Below are positions 40,706-49,709 of a DNA stretch of 64,000 nt, piece by piece. This stretch comes from Gillisella vitis (lineage in GTDB: Bacteria; Pseudomonadota; Alphaproteobacteria; Rhizobiales; Rhizobiaceae), in the NCBI GenBank assembly GCA_009744235.1, contig WPHV01000003.1, positions 372,001 to 436,000 of the forward strand, read 5' to 3'. Below the pieces are notes generated by a model that worked only from the letters and a program-made list of their open reading frames with translations, did not search any database and had not been told where the DNA came from. The translations under genes and the position numbers were made by a program. How positions within the stretch are numbered: the first letter of the stretch is position 1; every line of letters starts with the position of its first letter.

Positions 40706-41599
40706 ATGGTGCTGACCCGAAATATGAAGGGCGCTATGTTCATGGCAGCGGCCATGGCTGGCTTCACCATCAACGACGCCCTGTCGAAATCGCTGACCGA
40801 GGTGATGAGCGTTGGGCAGATCATGCTGGTGCGCGGCGCGCTGACCACGCTTCTGGTTTATGGCATTGCCCGTCAGGCCCGCGCCGCGATTTCACCCAAA
40901 CTGCTCGGCAACCCGCTGATCATGACCCGCGTGCTGTGTGAGATTCTGGCCTCGATCACCTATCTCACGGCACTGTCTGCCATCCCGCTCGCCAATGCCG
41001 CCTCGATCCTGCAATCGCTGCCGCTGGCCGTCACGCTTGGTGCTGCGGTATTTCTGCGAGAACCAGTCGGCTGGCGGCGCTGGCTTGCCATTATCGCTGG
41101 CTTTATCGGGGTGATGATCATCATCCGACCCGGTCCGGAAGGCTTTACCCTGTCGGCGCTCTACGTGCTGGGCAGCGTGTTTTTCGCCGCCACCCGTGAT
41201 CTGGTGACCACACGGATCGACAGGGCCACGCCATCCATCGTCATCACCCTGATGACCGCCGCCGGTAACGGGCTGGCCGGGGCGGCGCTCATCCCGGTCC
41301 AGGGTGGCTGGCAGCCGCTATCCCTACCGTCTTTCGGGGTACTGATCTGTGCCGCCATCTTGATGTTCATTGGCTATCAATGCATCATTCTCGCTATGCG
41401 CACCGCCGACATTTCCTTCATTGCACCCTTCCGCTATTCGGGCCTACTCTGGGCCATCGGCCTTGGCATTCTGGTGTTTCATGAATGGCCAGACCCCTGG
41501 ATGCTGCTGGGCATGGCCGTTGTGGTCGGATCGGGTCTTTATACGTTCCACCGTGAACGGCTCCGGAAAATCCGCGATGCCAGCGCGCTGGCAGCTTGA
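40706..41599 (+). CDS. EamA-family DMT transporter
   Basis: 297 residues, ten predicted membrane helices in two EamA repeats (first ends near EPVGWRRWLAIIAGFIGVMII, second near HEWPDPWMLLGMAVVVGSGL). An ATG at 40706 was preferred to the GTG at 40679, although neither has a strong ribosome site. Family members export amino acids, metabolites or nucleotides. It sits between moaA and mobA and overlaps or abuts mobA, so they are probably co-transcribed; a link with molybdenum cofactor is not shown. Confidence 0.85.
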   Translation: MVLTRNMKGAMFMAAAMAGFTINDALSKSLTEVMSVGQIMLVRGALTTLLVYGIARQARAAISPKLLGNPLIMTRVLCEILASITYLTALSAIPLANAASILQSLPLAVTLGAAVFLREPVGWRRWLAIIAGFIGVMIIIRPGPEGFTLSALYVLGSVFFAATRDLVTTRIDRATPSIVITLMTAAGNGLAGAALIPVQGGWQPLSLPSFGVLICAAILMFIGYQCIILAMRTADISFIAPFRYSGLLWAIGLGILVFHEWPDPWMLLGMAVVVGSGLYTFHRERLRKIRDASALAA

Positions 41600-41613
41600 G
41601 CCAAGAGCGCGCC

Positions 41614-42255
41614 ATGGCACCACCTGCAACACCAACCGACCTTCCCGGCGTCATTCTGGCTGGTGGACTGTCGCGCCGCATGGGCGCGGATAAGGCAACC
41701 ACCATGCTGGCAGGCCTTACCCTGCTAGACCATGTGGCCAACCGGCTGTCACCACAGGTCGGCAACCTCGTCGTCAACAGCAACGATCCGACCCTCAACA
41801 CCCACTTGCCCCGAATCGGCGACACGATCACCGGTTATGCCGGACCGTTGGCGGGCATTGCCAGCGCCATGGAATTTGCCCGGCAGGTCACTTCCTCCAG
41901 CCATGTGCTGGTCGCCCCCATCGATACGCCCTTCCTACCGGCAGATCTGGCGCAGCGTCTACTGTCCGTGACAGCGGACGAAAAAACCGTCGTGCTGGCA
42001 CGTTCGCTCGGGCGAGTTCACCCGGTTGTCGGCTTGTGGCCGGTCGCGTTGAAAGAACCAATCGAGCATTGGCTGGGCCAGCCCGACAATCGTAAACTCA
42101 TGCTTTTCCTTCAGGATCAACCGTGTATCGAGGTCGAATTTCAGGCCATTGAAACCACCTATGGCCCGCTTGATCCATTTTTCAACGTCAACAGCCCGGA
42201 TGATCTGGCCCGGGCGGAAATCTATCTCAAGGCTCTGCCCCATGACATCCAATGA
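41614..42255 (+). CDS. mobA: molybdenum cofactor guanylyltransferase
   Basis: Attaches GMP to molybdopterin to give MGD. 213 residues. The nucleotide-binding motif LAGGLSRRMGADK is near the N-terminus, followed by GPLAGIASAME and APIDTPFLPADL (Mg-binding Asp). ATG at 41614 with AAGAG 6 nt upstream; an in-frame TTG at 41596 overlaps the previous stop codon. The reading frame overlaps mobB by 14 bases. Confidence 0.92.
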   Translation: MAPPATPTDLPGVILAGGLSRRMGADKATTMLAGLTLLDHVANRLSPQVGNLVVNSNDPTLNTHLPRIGDTITGYAGPLAGIASAMEFARQVTSSSHVLVAPIDTPFLPADLAQRLLSVTADEKTVVLARSLGRVHPVVGLWPVALKEPIEHWLGQPDNRKLMLFLQDQPCIEVEFQAIETTYGPLDPFFNVNSPDDLARAEIYLKALPHDIQ

Positions 42256-42769
42256 TCGCGTTCCTCAAAGGGTATTCGGCATTTCCGGCTGGAAGAATTC
42301 GGGCAAGACAGGGCTCACCGAGCGGCTGGTTGCCGAACTCACACAACGCGGTTTCAGGATTTCAACAATCAAACACGCCCATCATGATTTCGACATCGAC
42401 AAGCCCGGTGCCGATAGCTACCGGCACCGTCAGGCCGGCGCGGCGGAAGTCGCTATTGTTTCGGGCACGCGCTTTGCCATCATGCATGAACTGCGGGGAA
42501 GTCCGGAGCCAAGCCTCGATGAAATTTTGTCTCGGCTATCGCCCTGCGATCTCGTGCTGATCGAAGGCTATAAACGCGAAGCAATCCCGAAAATCGAGGC
42601 GCGGCGTCTGGACGCAAGGAACGGCGCGCCGCTTGCCCCTGATGATCCGCATATCATCGCCATCGCTGCCGATCATCAGATCACCGACACAGACCTGCCG
42701 GTCTTCGATCTCGACGACACAATAGCGATTGCCGCTTTCATCGCCTCGGCTACAGGTCTCTGCAATTAA
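42242..42769 (+). CDS. mobB: molybdopterin-guanine dinucleotide synthesis protein B
   Basis: 175-residue GTP-binding accessory to MobA. Walker A is GWKNSGKTGL near residue 16; the family patterns TIKHAHHDFDID, PGADSYRHRQAGA and LVLIEGYKREAIPKIE follow. The ATG at 42242 overlaps the end of mobA, which implies translational coupling. Followed by a shared terminator. Confidence 0.93.
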   Translation: MTSNDRVPQRVFGISGWKNSGKTGLTERLVAELTQRGFRISTIKHAHHDFDIDKPGADSYRHRQAGAAEVAIVSGTRFAIMHELRGSPEPSLDEILSRLSPCDLVLIEGYKREAIPKIEARRLDARNGAPLAPDDPHIIAIAADHQITDTDLPVFDLDDTIAIAAFIASATGLCN

Positions 42770-42771
42770 AA

Positions 42772-42797
42772 ATGCCGCCGGATCGCTCCGGCGGCAT
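42772..42797. terminator. terminator between mobB and the OmpA-like gene
   Basis: ATGCCGCCGGA and TCCGGCGGCAT arms (11 bp) with a 4-nt loop. A run of A before it gives a U-tract for the minus-strand OmpA-like gene; it also lies just past the mobB stop. Confidence 0.8.
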
Positions 42798-42816
42798 GGT
42801 TGATATCCGAGTATTA

Positions 42817-45393
42817 TCAGCGGGCCGCCTGCACCGGCCGCACCAATGGAGTGACCCGGCGAACCGTGACGCGCCGGTTCTGCTGTTCCGGCCCATAGGT
42901 CATCACCTTGAGGAACTGCTCACCATAGCCCTGGGTGATCATGTTTTCCGGCGGAATGCCGTAAACCTGGGTGAGGACATTGGCGACCGACTCAGCTCTG
43001 CGGTCCGACAGCACCAGGTTTGACTCAGCCGAACCGACGGCATCGGTATGGCCCTCGATCAGGAAGGTTTCGCCCGGATCGTCCTTCAACACCCGCACGA
43101 TAGCATCCGCAACCTTCTTCAAGGTGCCAGCCTGGTTCATGGAAATATCGGCGCTACCAGTCGCAAATGTCACGGTATCGAGGTCGATGCGGCGCATCTT
43201 ATCGCGGATACGGGCAGAGTTGCGAACCTCGTCAATCGTATAGACACGCTCGACGGGCTCTACCGGCGGCTGCTCCATGAACTTGTAATAATCGCGGTCG
43301 GGCGAACTGCCGACGTCAATAATATAGTCATTGAGCGGCACCCGCAGGCGCATGGGCGGCAGGTCCGCACCCGGATCACGGTAGACAACGCGGCGGTCGT
43401 CGTCGGCACCATAGAGATCCGGCGAGTAGAACAGCACATATTCCTCACCATTGGCATCGATGCGAGACCGCTGGATCAACTGGCCATAGCGATTGCGCAG
43501 GCTGACGATTCGATCGCCGTTTTCCTTGAAGACAGTGATGCGAACACGCTGGTGATCCACCTGTTCATAAACAGGCGGGCGGCCATATTGAGCAAAACGG
43601 CGGTTGTCGTCGCTGCGGATGACGATCTGGCCACCATAATCCATCACCTCGCGGTCATCGTCGAAGCTGCGTTCGACGCGGACATCGTCGGGATAGGTGA
43701 ATTGCGGCTGATCGCGCAGACGGCGGCCCTGATATTGATCGATGGATTCGATGCGGATCTCCTGGCGCGGACGGTTGCCGTAATAGTCCTGCTGGGCCTG
43801 GGCATCGCTTTCGGGGATAGCGTAGCGATCCTGGTCATCGGCCTGCTGACGCAGACGGCGCAACTGGTCTTCAGACATGCCGCGACGCCAATTATTGTCC
43901 TTGTCGCTGTCGAGCACGGGCGCACCGCGATCCACCGGCAGGATGATGGTTTCATCGGTCTGCGACGGCTTGTCGGCCAAAGCCCGCAGCCGTTGCAATT
44001 CTTTCGGCGTAAATGGTGCCTGTTCCTGCGGCGGCAATTGCGGGCGCAATTGCTGATCGCTCACAGCATCGCCCGGTGCTCCCGTAGCTCCCGGACGACC
44101 GGGTTGTCCAGGTTGGCCCGGCTGGCCGTTCTGTCCAGCTTGACCACCCTGACCAGGAGCCCCGCCCTTTCCGCCTTGGCCAGGAAGACCACCTTGCTCA
44201 CGAGACTGTGTGGCGTTCATTGGTGGCAACAGAGCTGGGCGCGGCTTGCCAGCCTCATCATTGCCGGGACCGGGCGGTGGCGGCATGGGAGCATCGGCAC
44301 GTGGTGCGGCAGGCTGAACGGGCGGCTGCGGTGCCTCGGCAGGCGGCTTTGGCCCGCCCGGCAACGGCGGCTCAGCTACCGGAGGCGCTGGCGGCTTTCC
44401 GGCTGGCGGCTTTCCAGCCGGGGGCTCTGCGGGCGCGTTAGGCGCAGCAGGCTTTACTTGGGATTCAGGCGCCGTTTTAGGTTCGGGCTTGGCTTGGGGT
44501 TCCGGTTCGGCTGGCCGCGGAGCTTGCGGCCTTTGCGGTTGGCCCACAGGTGCTTGACCTTCCGCTTGCGGAGTTGGACGCTTCTGACCGTCCGGGGCTT
44601 TTCCAGCCGGATCTTGTTCAGCAGGATTTTGAGCAGCAGGGTTCTGAGCGGGCCTTTTGCCAGCAGGTCTCTGGTCTTCCGGTTTCACGGGCTGCGCCTC
44701 GCCCTTAGGCATTCCAGGCTGGGGCGTACCCGGTTGCGGTGCAATCGTACGATCACCAACAGGCGGCATCGGCGCACCTTTCGGCTCACCGGCAGGAGGC
44801 ATAGGCGGCTGAGCTTCGTTCTTCTTCGGCTTCACCGGCTTTTCTTGCGGTTCCGCTGGAGGCTCGGCCATTTTCGGCGGCTCCATTTTTGGCGGCGGGG
44901 GAGCCTTTTGTGGCTCTATCGCTGGCTCCATCGGCTTTTCATGTTTTTTCTGCTGTGGCGGCTCGGCGGAAGGCGCTTCCATTCCAGCCGGAGGCTTTGG
45001 CCTAGTCTGCTGAGCAGGCGCTTCTTCCCGGGCAGGTGCTTCTACACGGGCAGGCGGGGCGGCTTCACTACGGGCGGGTGGCGCCTCAGGGCGCTTGTCT
45101 TCCTTCGGCGGTCTCGGTGCCTCAGGCGGGCGCTCCTCGCCGGGCTTTCCCTCTTCCGGCGGCCCCTTCTTTTTCTGCTTCGGCAGCTCTTCCGGCGGAG
45201 GCTCGGCCTGGGCCATCAGCACGATGCCGTGACCGTCAAGTGTCGTGCCAGCCGACATCGCCCGCATCCGGCCGGCAATATCCTGGCTTGGTGCGAGAGT
45301 GTCGGAAGTATAAGAGGCGGCAAAGGATGGTGCGGCAACGAGATTTGCAAGTGCAATAAGCACGGATGCCGTTATCCTGGATTGTACTGCCAT
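42817..45393 (-). CDS. large proline-rich OmpA-family protein with collagen-like repeats
   Basis: 858 residues. Signal peptide 1-25 (ITASVLIALANLVAAPSFA). From about 65 to 430 it is extremely rich in Pro, Lys, Glu and Gln, with PPAGKPPAGKPP-like repeats. Near 395-440 is a run of Gly-x-y triplets (GQPGQPGQPGRPGATGAPG). A middle domain with RLRALADKP and DQYQGRRL repeats precedes the C-terminal OmpA peptidoglycan-binding domain (about 735-850: TFATGSADI, IEGHTDAVGS, SDRRAESV, NRRVTVRR). GAGG lies 7 nt before the ATG at 45393. I infer an envelope protein spanning the periplasm and tethered to peptidoglycan. No known function. Confidence 0.9.
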   Translation of the reverse strand: MAVQSRITASVLIALANLVAAPSFAASYTSDTLAPSQDIAGRMRAMSAGTTLDGHGIVLMAQAEPPPEELPKQKKKGPPEEGKPGEERPPEAPRPPKEDKRPEAPPARSEAAPPARVEAPAREEAPAQQTRPKPPAGMEAPSAEPPQQKKHEKPMEPAIEPQKAPPPPKMEPPKMAEPPAEPQEKPVKPKKNEAQPPMPPAGEPKGAPMPPVGDRTIAPQPGTPQPGMPKGEAQPVKPEDQRPAGKRPAQNPAAQNPAEQDPAGKAPDGQKRPTPQAEGQAPVGQPQRPQAPRPAEPEPQAKPEPKTAPESQVKPAAPNAPAEPPAGKPPAGKPPAPPVAEPPLPGGPKPPAEAPQPPVQPAAPRADAPMPPPPGPGNDEAGKPRPALLPPMNATQSREQGGLPGQGGKGGAPGQGGQAGQNGQPGQPGQPGRPGATGAPGDAVSDQQLRPQLPPQEQAPFTPKELQRLRALADKPSQTDETIILPVDRGAPVLDSDKDNNWRRGMSEDQLRRLRQQADDQDRYAIPESDAQAQQDYYGNRPRQEIRIESIDQYQGRRLRDQPQFTYPDDVRVERSFDDDREVMDYGGQIVIRSDDNRRFAQYGRPPVYEQVDHQRVRITVFKENGDRIVSLRNRYGQLIQRSRIDANGEEYVLFYSPDLYGADDDRRVVYRDPGADLPPMRLRVPLNDYIIDVGSSPDRDYYKFMEQPPVEPVERVYTIDEVRNSARIRDKMRRIDLDTVTFATGSADISMNQAGTLKKVADAIVRVLKDDPGETFLIEGHTDAVGSAESNLVLSDRRAESVANVLTQVYGIPPENMITQGYGEQFLKVMTYGPEQQNRRVTVRRVTPLVRPVQAAR

Positions 45394-45681
45394 GGGTTTT
45401 CCTCGCAGTTGAGGCATATTGCCTCGTTGTTCTTGAATTCGATTCTTTAACGACGTGCTTTTACGCGCCGGATTCTAGGCAGGAAGATGGCTGGATTGGA
45501 ATGAACGAAGGGTGAATAGCATGTTCACGATATGAGGCGGGGAGTGGCTAGCATTAGCAGTTGCAATTTCCGCAAAAACGGAAAAACTGGCGAAACGTTC
45601 CGGCGAAAATTCAAAGAAATGGCCGGCACCTGCGCCAGCGGGACATTCTCATCCCGCATGGCAACCAACAGAGAGGATCTC

Positions 45682-46458
45682 ATGCGTATCTCGACCCGTT
45701 TTCTGGCCGCCGCCTCCCTTACTGCCCTGTCATTGTTTGCCGGTGGCGCCATGGCTGAAGAAAAGCTCGTTATCGGCACGGAAGGCGCCTATCCGCCCTT
45801 CAACAGCCTGGAAGCCGACGGTTCGCTGACCGGTTTCGACATCGATATCGCCAAGGCGCTTTGCGAAGAAATGAAGGTGACATGCACCTTCAAGACCAAT
45901 GATTGGGATGGCATCATCCCCGCATTGCAGGCGAAGAAATTCGACGCCATCGTCGCGTCGATGTCGATCACCCCCGAGCGCCTGGAAAAGGTGGATTTCT
46001 CCAAGAAATACTACAACACCCCTCCAGCCATCGCCGTGCCGAAGGATTCGCCAGCCAAAAGCGTCGAAGACCTGAAGGGCAAGACCATCGGTGCCCAAAG
46101 CTCCACGTCTCATGCCAATTATGCGGAAAAGCATATGGCTGATGCGCAACTGAAGCTTTACCCGACAGCCGACGAATACAAGCTGGACATCACCAATGGC
46201 CGTATCGATGCTGTCATCGACGATGTCGTGGTGCTGACGCAATGGGTCAAAAGCGATGCAGGCACCTGCTGCAAGATCCTGACGCCACTACCGATCGATC
46301 CTGTGATCAATGGTGAGGGTGCAGGCATTGCTGTTCGCAAGGGTGAAACCGCTCTGGCTGACCGCTTCACCAAGGCCATCGCCGCCATTCGCGCCAATGG
46401 CACCTATCAGAAGATCAATGCCAAATATTTCGATTTTGACGTTTACGGCGACAAATAA
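45682..46458 (+). CDS. polar amino-acid ABC transporter substrate-binding protein
   Basis: 258 residues with a signal peptide (1-24, ending GGAMA). Cluster-3 binding protein: LVIGTEGAYPPFNSLEADGSLTGFDIDIAKALCEEM, then NDWDGIIPALQAKKFDAIVASMSIT and ADEYKLDITNGRIDAVIDD. The lysine/arginine/ornithine/histidine group (HisJ, OccT) is the nearest by eye. GAGAGG precedes the ATG. A strong hairpin stands between it and the first permease gene, as often for excess binding protein. Confidence 0.92.
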   Translation: MRISTRFLAAASLTALSLFAGGAMAEEKLVIGTEGAYPPFNSLEADGSLTGFDIDIAKALCEEMKVTCTFKTNDWDGIIPALQAKKFDAIVASMSITPERLEKVDFSKKYYNTPPAIAVPKDSPAKSVEDLKGKTIGAQSSTSHANYAEKHMADAQLKLYPTADEYKLDITNGRIDAVIDDVVVLTQWVKSDAGTCCKILTPLPIDPVINGEGAGIAVRKGETALADRFTKAIAAIRANGTYQKINAKYFDFDVYGDK

Positions 46459-46472
46459 ATCGGTTTAAGACG

Positions 46473-46500
46473 GCGTGATCCGGGTCTACCCGGATCACGC
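46473..46500 (+). terminator. intercistronic hairpin after the binding-protein gene
   Basis: GCGTGATCCGGG and CCCGGATCACGC arms (12 bp, perfect) with a 4-nt loop and no T-run. Probably raises binding-protein mRNA above that of the permeases by partial termination or protection from exonucleases. Confidence 0.6.
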
Positions 46501-46552
46501 ACAACAGACAAAACAAAAACATGCGGCAAAGACCGCAAGGGGAATTGGCTAA

Positions 46553-47356
46553 ATGGGCGGACTCGCTTCCGCGCTCGACGCCTTCTGGGCGCTCGTTTCG
46601 CAGATTTTCGATCCCTTTTGCGGCAGCGCCGGGATCTTCGCCTGGTTTGCATCCGGGACACTTCTGGCCTGCGGCGACGCGGGCTGGGGCGATGAAATCG
46701 GTTTCGGCTTCAAGGTCACCGTCACGCTGGCTGCGGCAACCCTGCCCTTCGGATTGGTCATTGGCTTCCTGATTGCCCTTGCCACCCAAAGCAGCGAGCG
46801 CATGTTGCGCCAGGCAGCCGCAATCTACACGACGATCTTTCGCGGCCTGCCGGAACTCCTGACGCTGTTCATCGTCTATTACGGCTCGCAGATCCTCATT
46901 CAGTCCGTCCTCGCCTCCATGGGCTTTGAGGAACGGATTGAAATCAACGCCTTTTTCGCCGGCATGATCGCACTGGCTCTGGTGTTTTCGTCCTATTGCG
47001 CCGAGGTGTTGCAATCAGCCTTCCGCGCCATTCCCTCCGGTCAATATGAGGCGGGCTTTGCCATCGGCCTGTCGCGCACCAAAACCATGCTGTTGGTGAT
47101 CGTGCCGCAATTGATCCGCATCGCCCTGCCCGGCATCGTCAATCTGTGGATGAACCTTTTGAAGGATACCGCGCTGGTCTCTGTCATCGGCCTTTCCGAC
47201 ATTATCCGCCAGACCGGCATTGCCGCCCGTGTCACCAAGGAAGCCTTCCTGTTCTATACGATTGCCTGTGCGCTTTATCTGGTGCTGGCAATCCTCTCCT
47301 CCATCGCCGTCGGCTATATCGAAAACTGGACGAAACAGTCGGGGGCGAACCGATGA
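46553..47356 (+). CDS. polar amino-acid ABC transporter permease (HisQ-like)
   Basis: 267 residues, about five membrane segments. The permease EAA-type loop is EAGFAIGLSRTKTMLLVIVPQLIRIALP near residue 165. It follows AAGGGG and an ATG 95 bp after the binding-protein gene and overlaps the next permease by four bases. Together with the next gene it forms the membrane heterodimer. Confidence 0.92.
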   Translation: MGGLASALDAFWALVSQIFDPFCGSAGIFAWFASGTLLACGDAGWGDEIGFGFKVTVTLAAATLPFGLVIGFLIALATQSSERMLRQAAAIYTTIFRGLPELLTLFIVYYGSQILIQSVLASMGFEERIEINAFFAGMIALALVFSSYCAEVLQSAFRAIPSGQYEAGFAIGLSRTKTMLLVIVPQLIRIALPGIVNLWMNLLKDTALVSVIGLSDIIRQTGIAARVTKEAFLFYTIACALYLVLAILSSIAVGYIENWTKQSGANR

Positions 47357-48183
47357 GCCACAGTCTTGAACTGATTCCGCCGCGCCCAGCACCTCCAAGA
47401 CATGAGCATCGCGTTACCCCTGGCCGGGTATTGGGCGGATCTTTGCTGCTGGTCTGGGCTTTGCTTGGCCTTGGCCTGCTGGCGATGATGATCGGCAATT
47501 GGGACCAGGATAAATTCGTCAAATACGGTCCGCGTTTTATTTCGGGCCTTGGGACGACGCTCAGCATCGTCGTCATCTCGATTGCCGCAGGCGCGGTCCT
47601 CTCTATCCCAATCGCCTTTGGCCGGATGTCGAAAAACCGTCTGGGCAATGCCGTGACCTATGCCTATGTCTATGTCTTTCGCGGTACGCCGCTGCTGGCG
47701 CAGGTGTTTCTGGTCTATTACGGCCTGGGTGGGTTCCGGACGGAATTCGAGGCCGTCGGTCTCTGGTGGTTCTTCCGCGATGCCTGGTATTGCGGGTTGC
47801 TGGCACTGTCGCTGAACACGGCCGCCTATCAGGCAGAGATCCTGCGGGGCGCGATCCGCAGCGTTGGACGCGGCCAGCATGAAGGTGCTGCTTCGCTGGG
47901 TCTGCCGCGCACCGTCACGTTCTGGAAAATCATCCTGCCGCAAGCGCTGATTGTTGCGCTTCGGCCTTACGGCAATGAAATCATCCTGATGGTCAAGGGT
48001 TCGGCCATTCTGTCGATCATCACCGTTCTCGATATGATGGGCGAGACCCGCTACGCCTTCTCGCGCACCTTCGACTACCAGACCTATCTTTGGGCGGCGA
48101 TCTTCTATCTCGCCATTGTCGAAATCCTGCGCCATGGCTGGGCCGCCATCGAGACACGGCTGACGCGCCATCTCAAGCGCTGA
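47353..48183 (+). CDS. polar amino-acid ABC transporter permease (HisM-like)
   Basis: 276 residues. After a soluble, proline-rich N-terminus (1-30) come about five membrane segments and the EAA loop HEGAASLGLPRTVTFWKIILPQALIVALRP near residue 180. It overlaps the first permease by ATGA. No ATP-binding subunit gene follows: the next gene is the Usg-family gene on the same strand. The ATPase must be encoded elsewhere or be shared with another transporter. Confidence 0.92.
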   Translation: MSHSLELIPPRPAPPRHEHRVTPGRVLGGSLLLVWALLGLGLLAMMIGNWDQDKFVKYGPRFISGLGTTLSIVVISIAAGAVLSIPIAFGRMSKNRLGNAVTYAYVYVFRGTPLLAQVFLVYYGLGGFRTEFEAVGLWWFFRDAWYCGLLALSLNTAAYQAEILRGAIRSVGRGQHEGAASLGLPRTVTFWKIILPQALIVALRPYGNEIILMVKGSAILSIITVLDMMGETRYAFSRTFDYQTYLWAAIFYLAIVEILRHGWAAIETRLTRHLKR

Positions 48184-48261
48184 CAAAACCTGGCAGCACT
48201 CAAGACGATACGCTGCTAACCATATGATTTTTATTTTGAAATGTCATTTATGACAGTTTTG

Positions 48262-48276
48262 TTAAGCCTCAATTAA
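48262..48276 (+). promoter_or_regulatory. candidate CtrA box upstream of usg
   Basis: TTAA-GCCTCAA-TTAA fits the CtrA consensus TTAA-N7-TTAA. It lies 100-115 bp before the Usg-family start codon, a normal promoter distance. Chance match cannot be excluded. Confidence 0.45.
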
Positions 48277-48375
48277 GCCTCGCATGGAACCATCATCCTA
48301 TCGGACGAACCGATGCGCGACGGGCAGGTTTAACCTGTGCCGCCGGGATCAGAATGGGAACGAAACGAGGTTGCC

Positions 48376-48684
48376 ATGAACACTGACATCAGGAATGACG
48401 ACACACATAAATCTGGCATGACTTCCGATATGGAAATGATGCTGAAAGGCTATGGCATGACCACAGCGCAAATTCTCTACCGCATGCCTGATCACCAAAA
48501 CCTGCTGCAAACCTTCATCTGGCAGAATTACGATCTGGCCCCGGATTTTCCGGAAATGCGCGGCTTTCTGAAATTCTGGCAGGAAAAGCTGGATGGACCG
48601 CTGCATTCGGTACGCTATGTCCATCGCAAGCTGATTGCCGCCAACGAATGGCGGGCGCTGAAAGGTGAATTCATCCTGCATTGA
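48376..48684 (+). CDS. usg: Usg-family protein
   Basis: 102 residues. The core LKGYGMTTAQILYRMPDHQNLLQTFIWQNYDLAPDFPEM and GPLHSVRYVHRKLIAANEWR matches the alphaproteobacterial Usg family, small conserved proteins without known biochemical role. ACGAGG precedes the ATG at 48376; the longer frame from 48337 is not conserved. It stands alone with a CtrA-like box upstream. Confidence 0.85.
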   Translation: MNTDIRNDDTHKSGMTSDMEMMLKGYGMTTAQILYRMPDHQNLLQTFIWQNYDLAPDFPEMRGFLKFWQEKLDGPLHSVRYVHRKLIAANEWRALKGEFILH

Positions 48685-48878
48685 CAGTCGGCCTTGGAGG
48701 GAAAGCTGCCAATATTGCCAAACGCGCCATGAGCCGGTAGACCCTCACGCCAATCGCCTGTTCTCGGCACCGACCATTGACTTTCAATGCCGGGCCGAGA
48801 TCATGCGGATGGATTGAAATTTACGCCAGAGCCTGACGCCCGATCCGGTGCGCGGCGGCGTGATCTGAGGGCGACGCA

Positions 48879-49688
48879 ATGGCGAAAATCGATGAAGAGA
48901 AGCTGTCCGAGGCTTATAACCGGGCATTGGCGCTTGAGAAGGCTGGCGATATCGACGCTGCGGTGAAGGCCTATCACGAGGTTCTGGAAATCGACCCGGA
49001 AGACCATGGCGGGGCTGCCGTGCGTCTTGCCTCGCTTGGCCGTGGTGAAACGCCGCCGCGTGCCTCCGATGCCTATGTGGAAACGCTGTTTGACCAGCAT
49101 GCCGAGGATTTCGAAGATATTCTCGTTGATCAGCTCGGTTACGCCGTGCCGGTCATCGTGCGCCAGCGCTTGCAGGAACTGAAGCTTGGCCCATTCAAGC
49201 GCCTGCTGGATCTCGGCTGCGGCACCGGCCTGACCGGCGGCACCCTGCGCGATATGGTGGACGATATCACCGGCATCGATCTTTCGGAAAACATGGTCGA
49301 GATCGCCCATGAGAAAGACCTTTACGACACGCTTTACGTTGCCGAAGTCGAGGATTTCCTTGAGGACAATGACGAGGACCTGTTCGACGTGATCACCGCT
49401 ACCGATGTCCTGCCCTATCTTGGCGCGCTTGAGCCGCTGTTTTTCGGCGTGTCGGAAAATCTGATGCTGGGCGGCTATTTCATCTTCTCCTCGGAAACCA
49501 TGGGTGAGGATGTGCCCTACAAGGTCGGCCCGCATCAGCGTTTCGTCCATGCGCAGACCTATATCCGCGAGCGGTTGGCCGCCACTGGCTTCGAGGTCGT
49601 CGAAGTCACCGACATCAATGTGCGCATGCAGGATGGTGAGCCTTCGCCCGGCCATCTGGTGATCGCGCAGTTAAAAACCTTGAACTGA
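48879..49688 (+). CDS. TPR-containing class I SAM methyltransferase
   Basis: 269 residues. The first ~45 hold one TPR-like unit (YNRALALEKAGDIDAAVKAYHEVLEIDPE). The methyltransferase domain starts near 105 with the SAM-binding LLDLGCGTGLTGG, then ITGIDLSENMVEIA and FDVITATDVLPYLG. The N-terminal helix pair may bind the substrate protein or small molecule. It runs 21 bp ahead of the proline iminopeptidase-like gene, so the two may be one transcript. Substrate unknown. Confidence 0.85.
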   Translation: MAKIDEEKLSEAYNRALALEKAGDIDAAVKAYHEVLEIDPEDHGGAAVRLASLGRGETPPRASDAYVETLFDQHAEDFEDILVDQLGYAVPVIVRQRLQELKLGPFKRLLDLGCGTGLTGGTLRDMVDDITGIDLSENMVEIAHEKDLYDTLYVAEVEDFLEDNDEDLFDVITATDVLPYLGALEPLFFGVSENLMLGGYFIFSSETMGEDVPYKVGPHQRFVHAQTYIRERLAATGFEVVEVTDINVRMQDGEPSPGHLVIAQLKTLN

Positions 49689-49709
49689 CCTAAAAGCCGC
49701 GAGGGCGAG

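Noticed and set aside
43048..45450. 800-codon open frame opposite the OmpA-like gene
   Set aside because: Produced by the proline-rich repeats; composition (Arg/Leu/Ser-rich) is typical of an antisense shadow.
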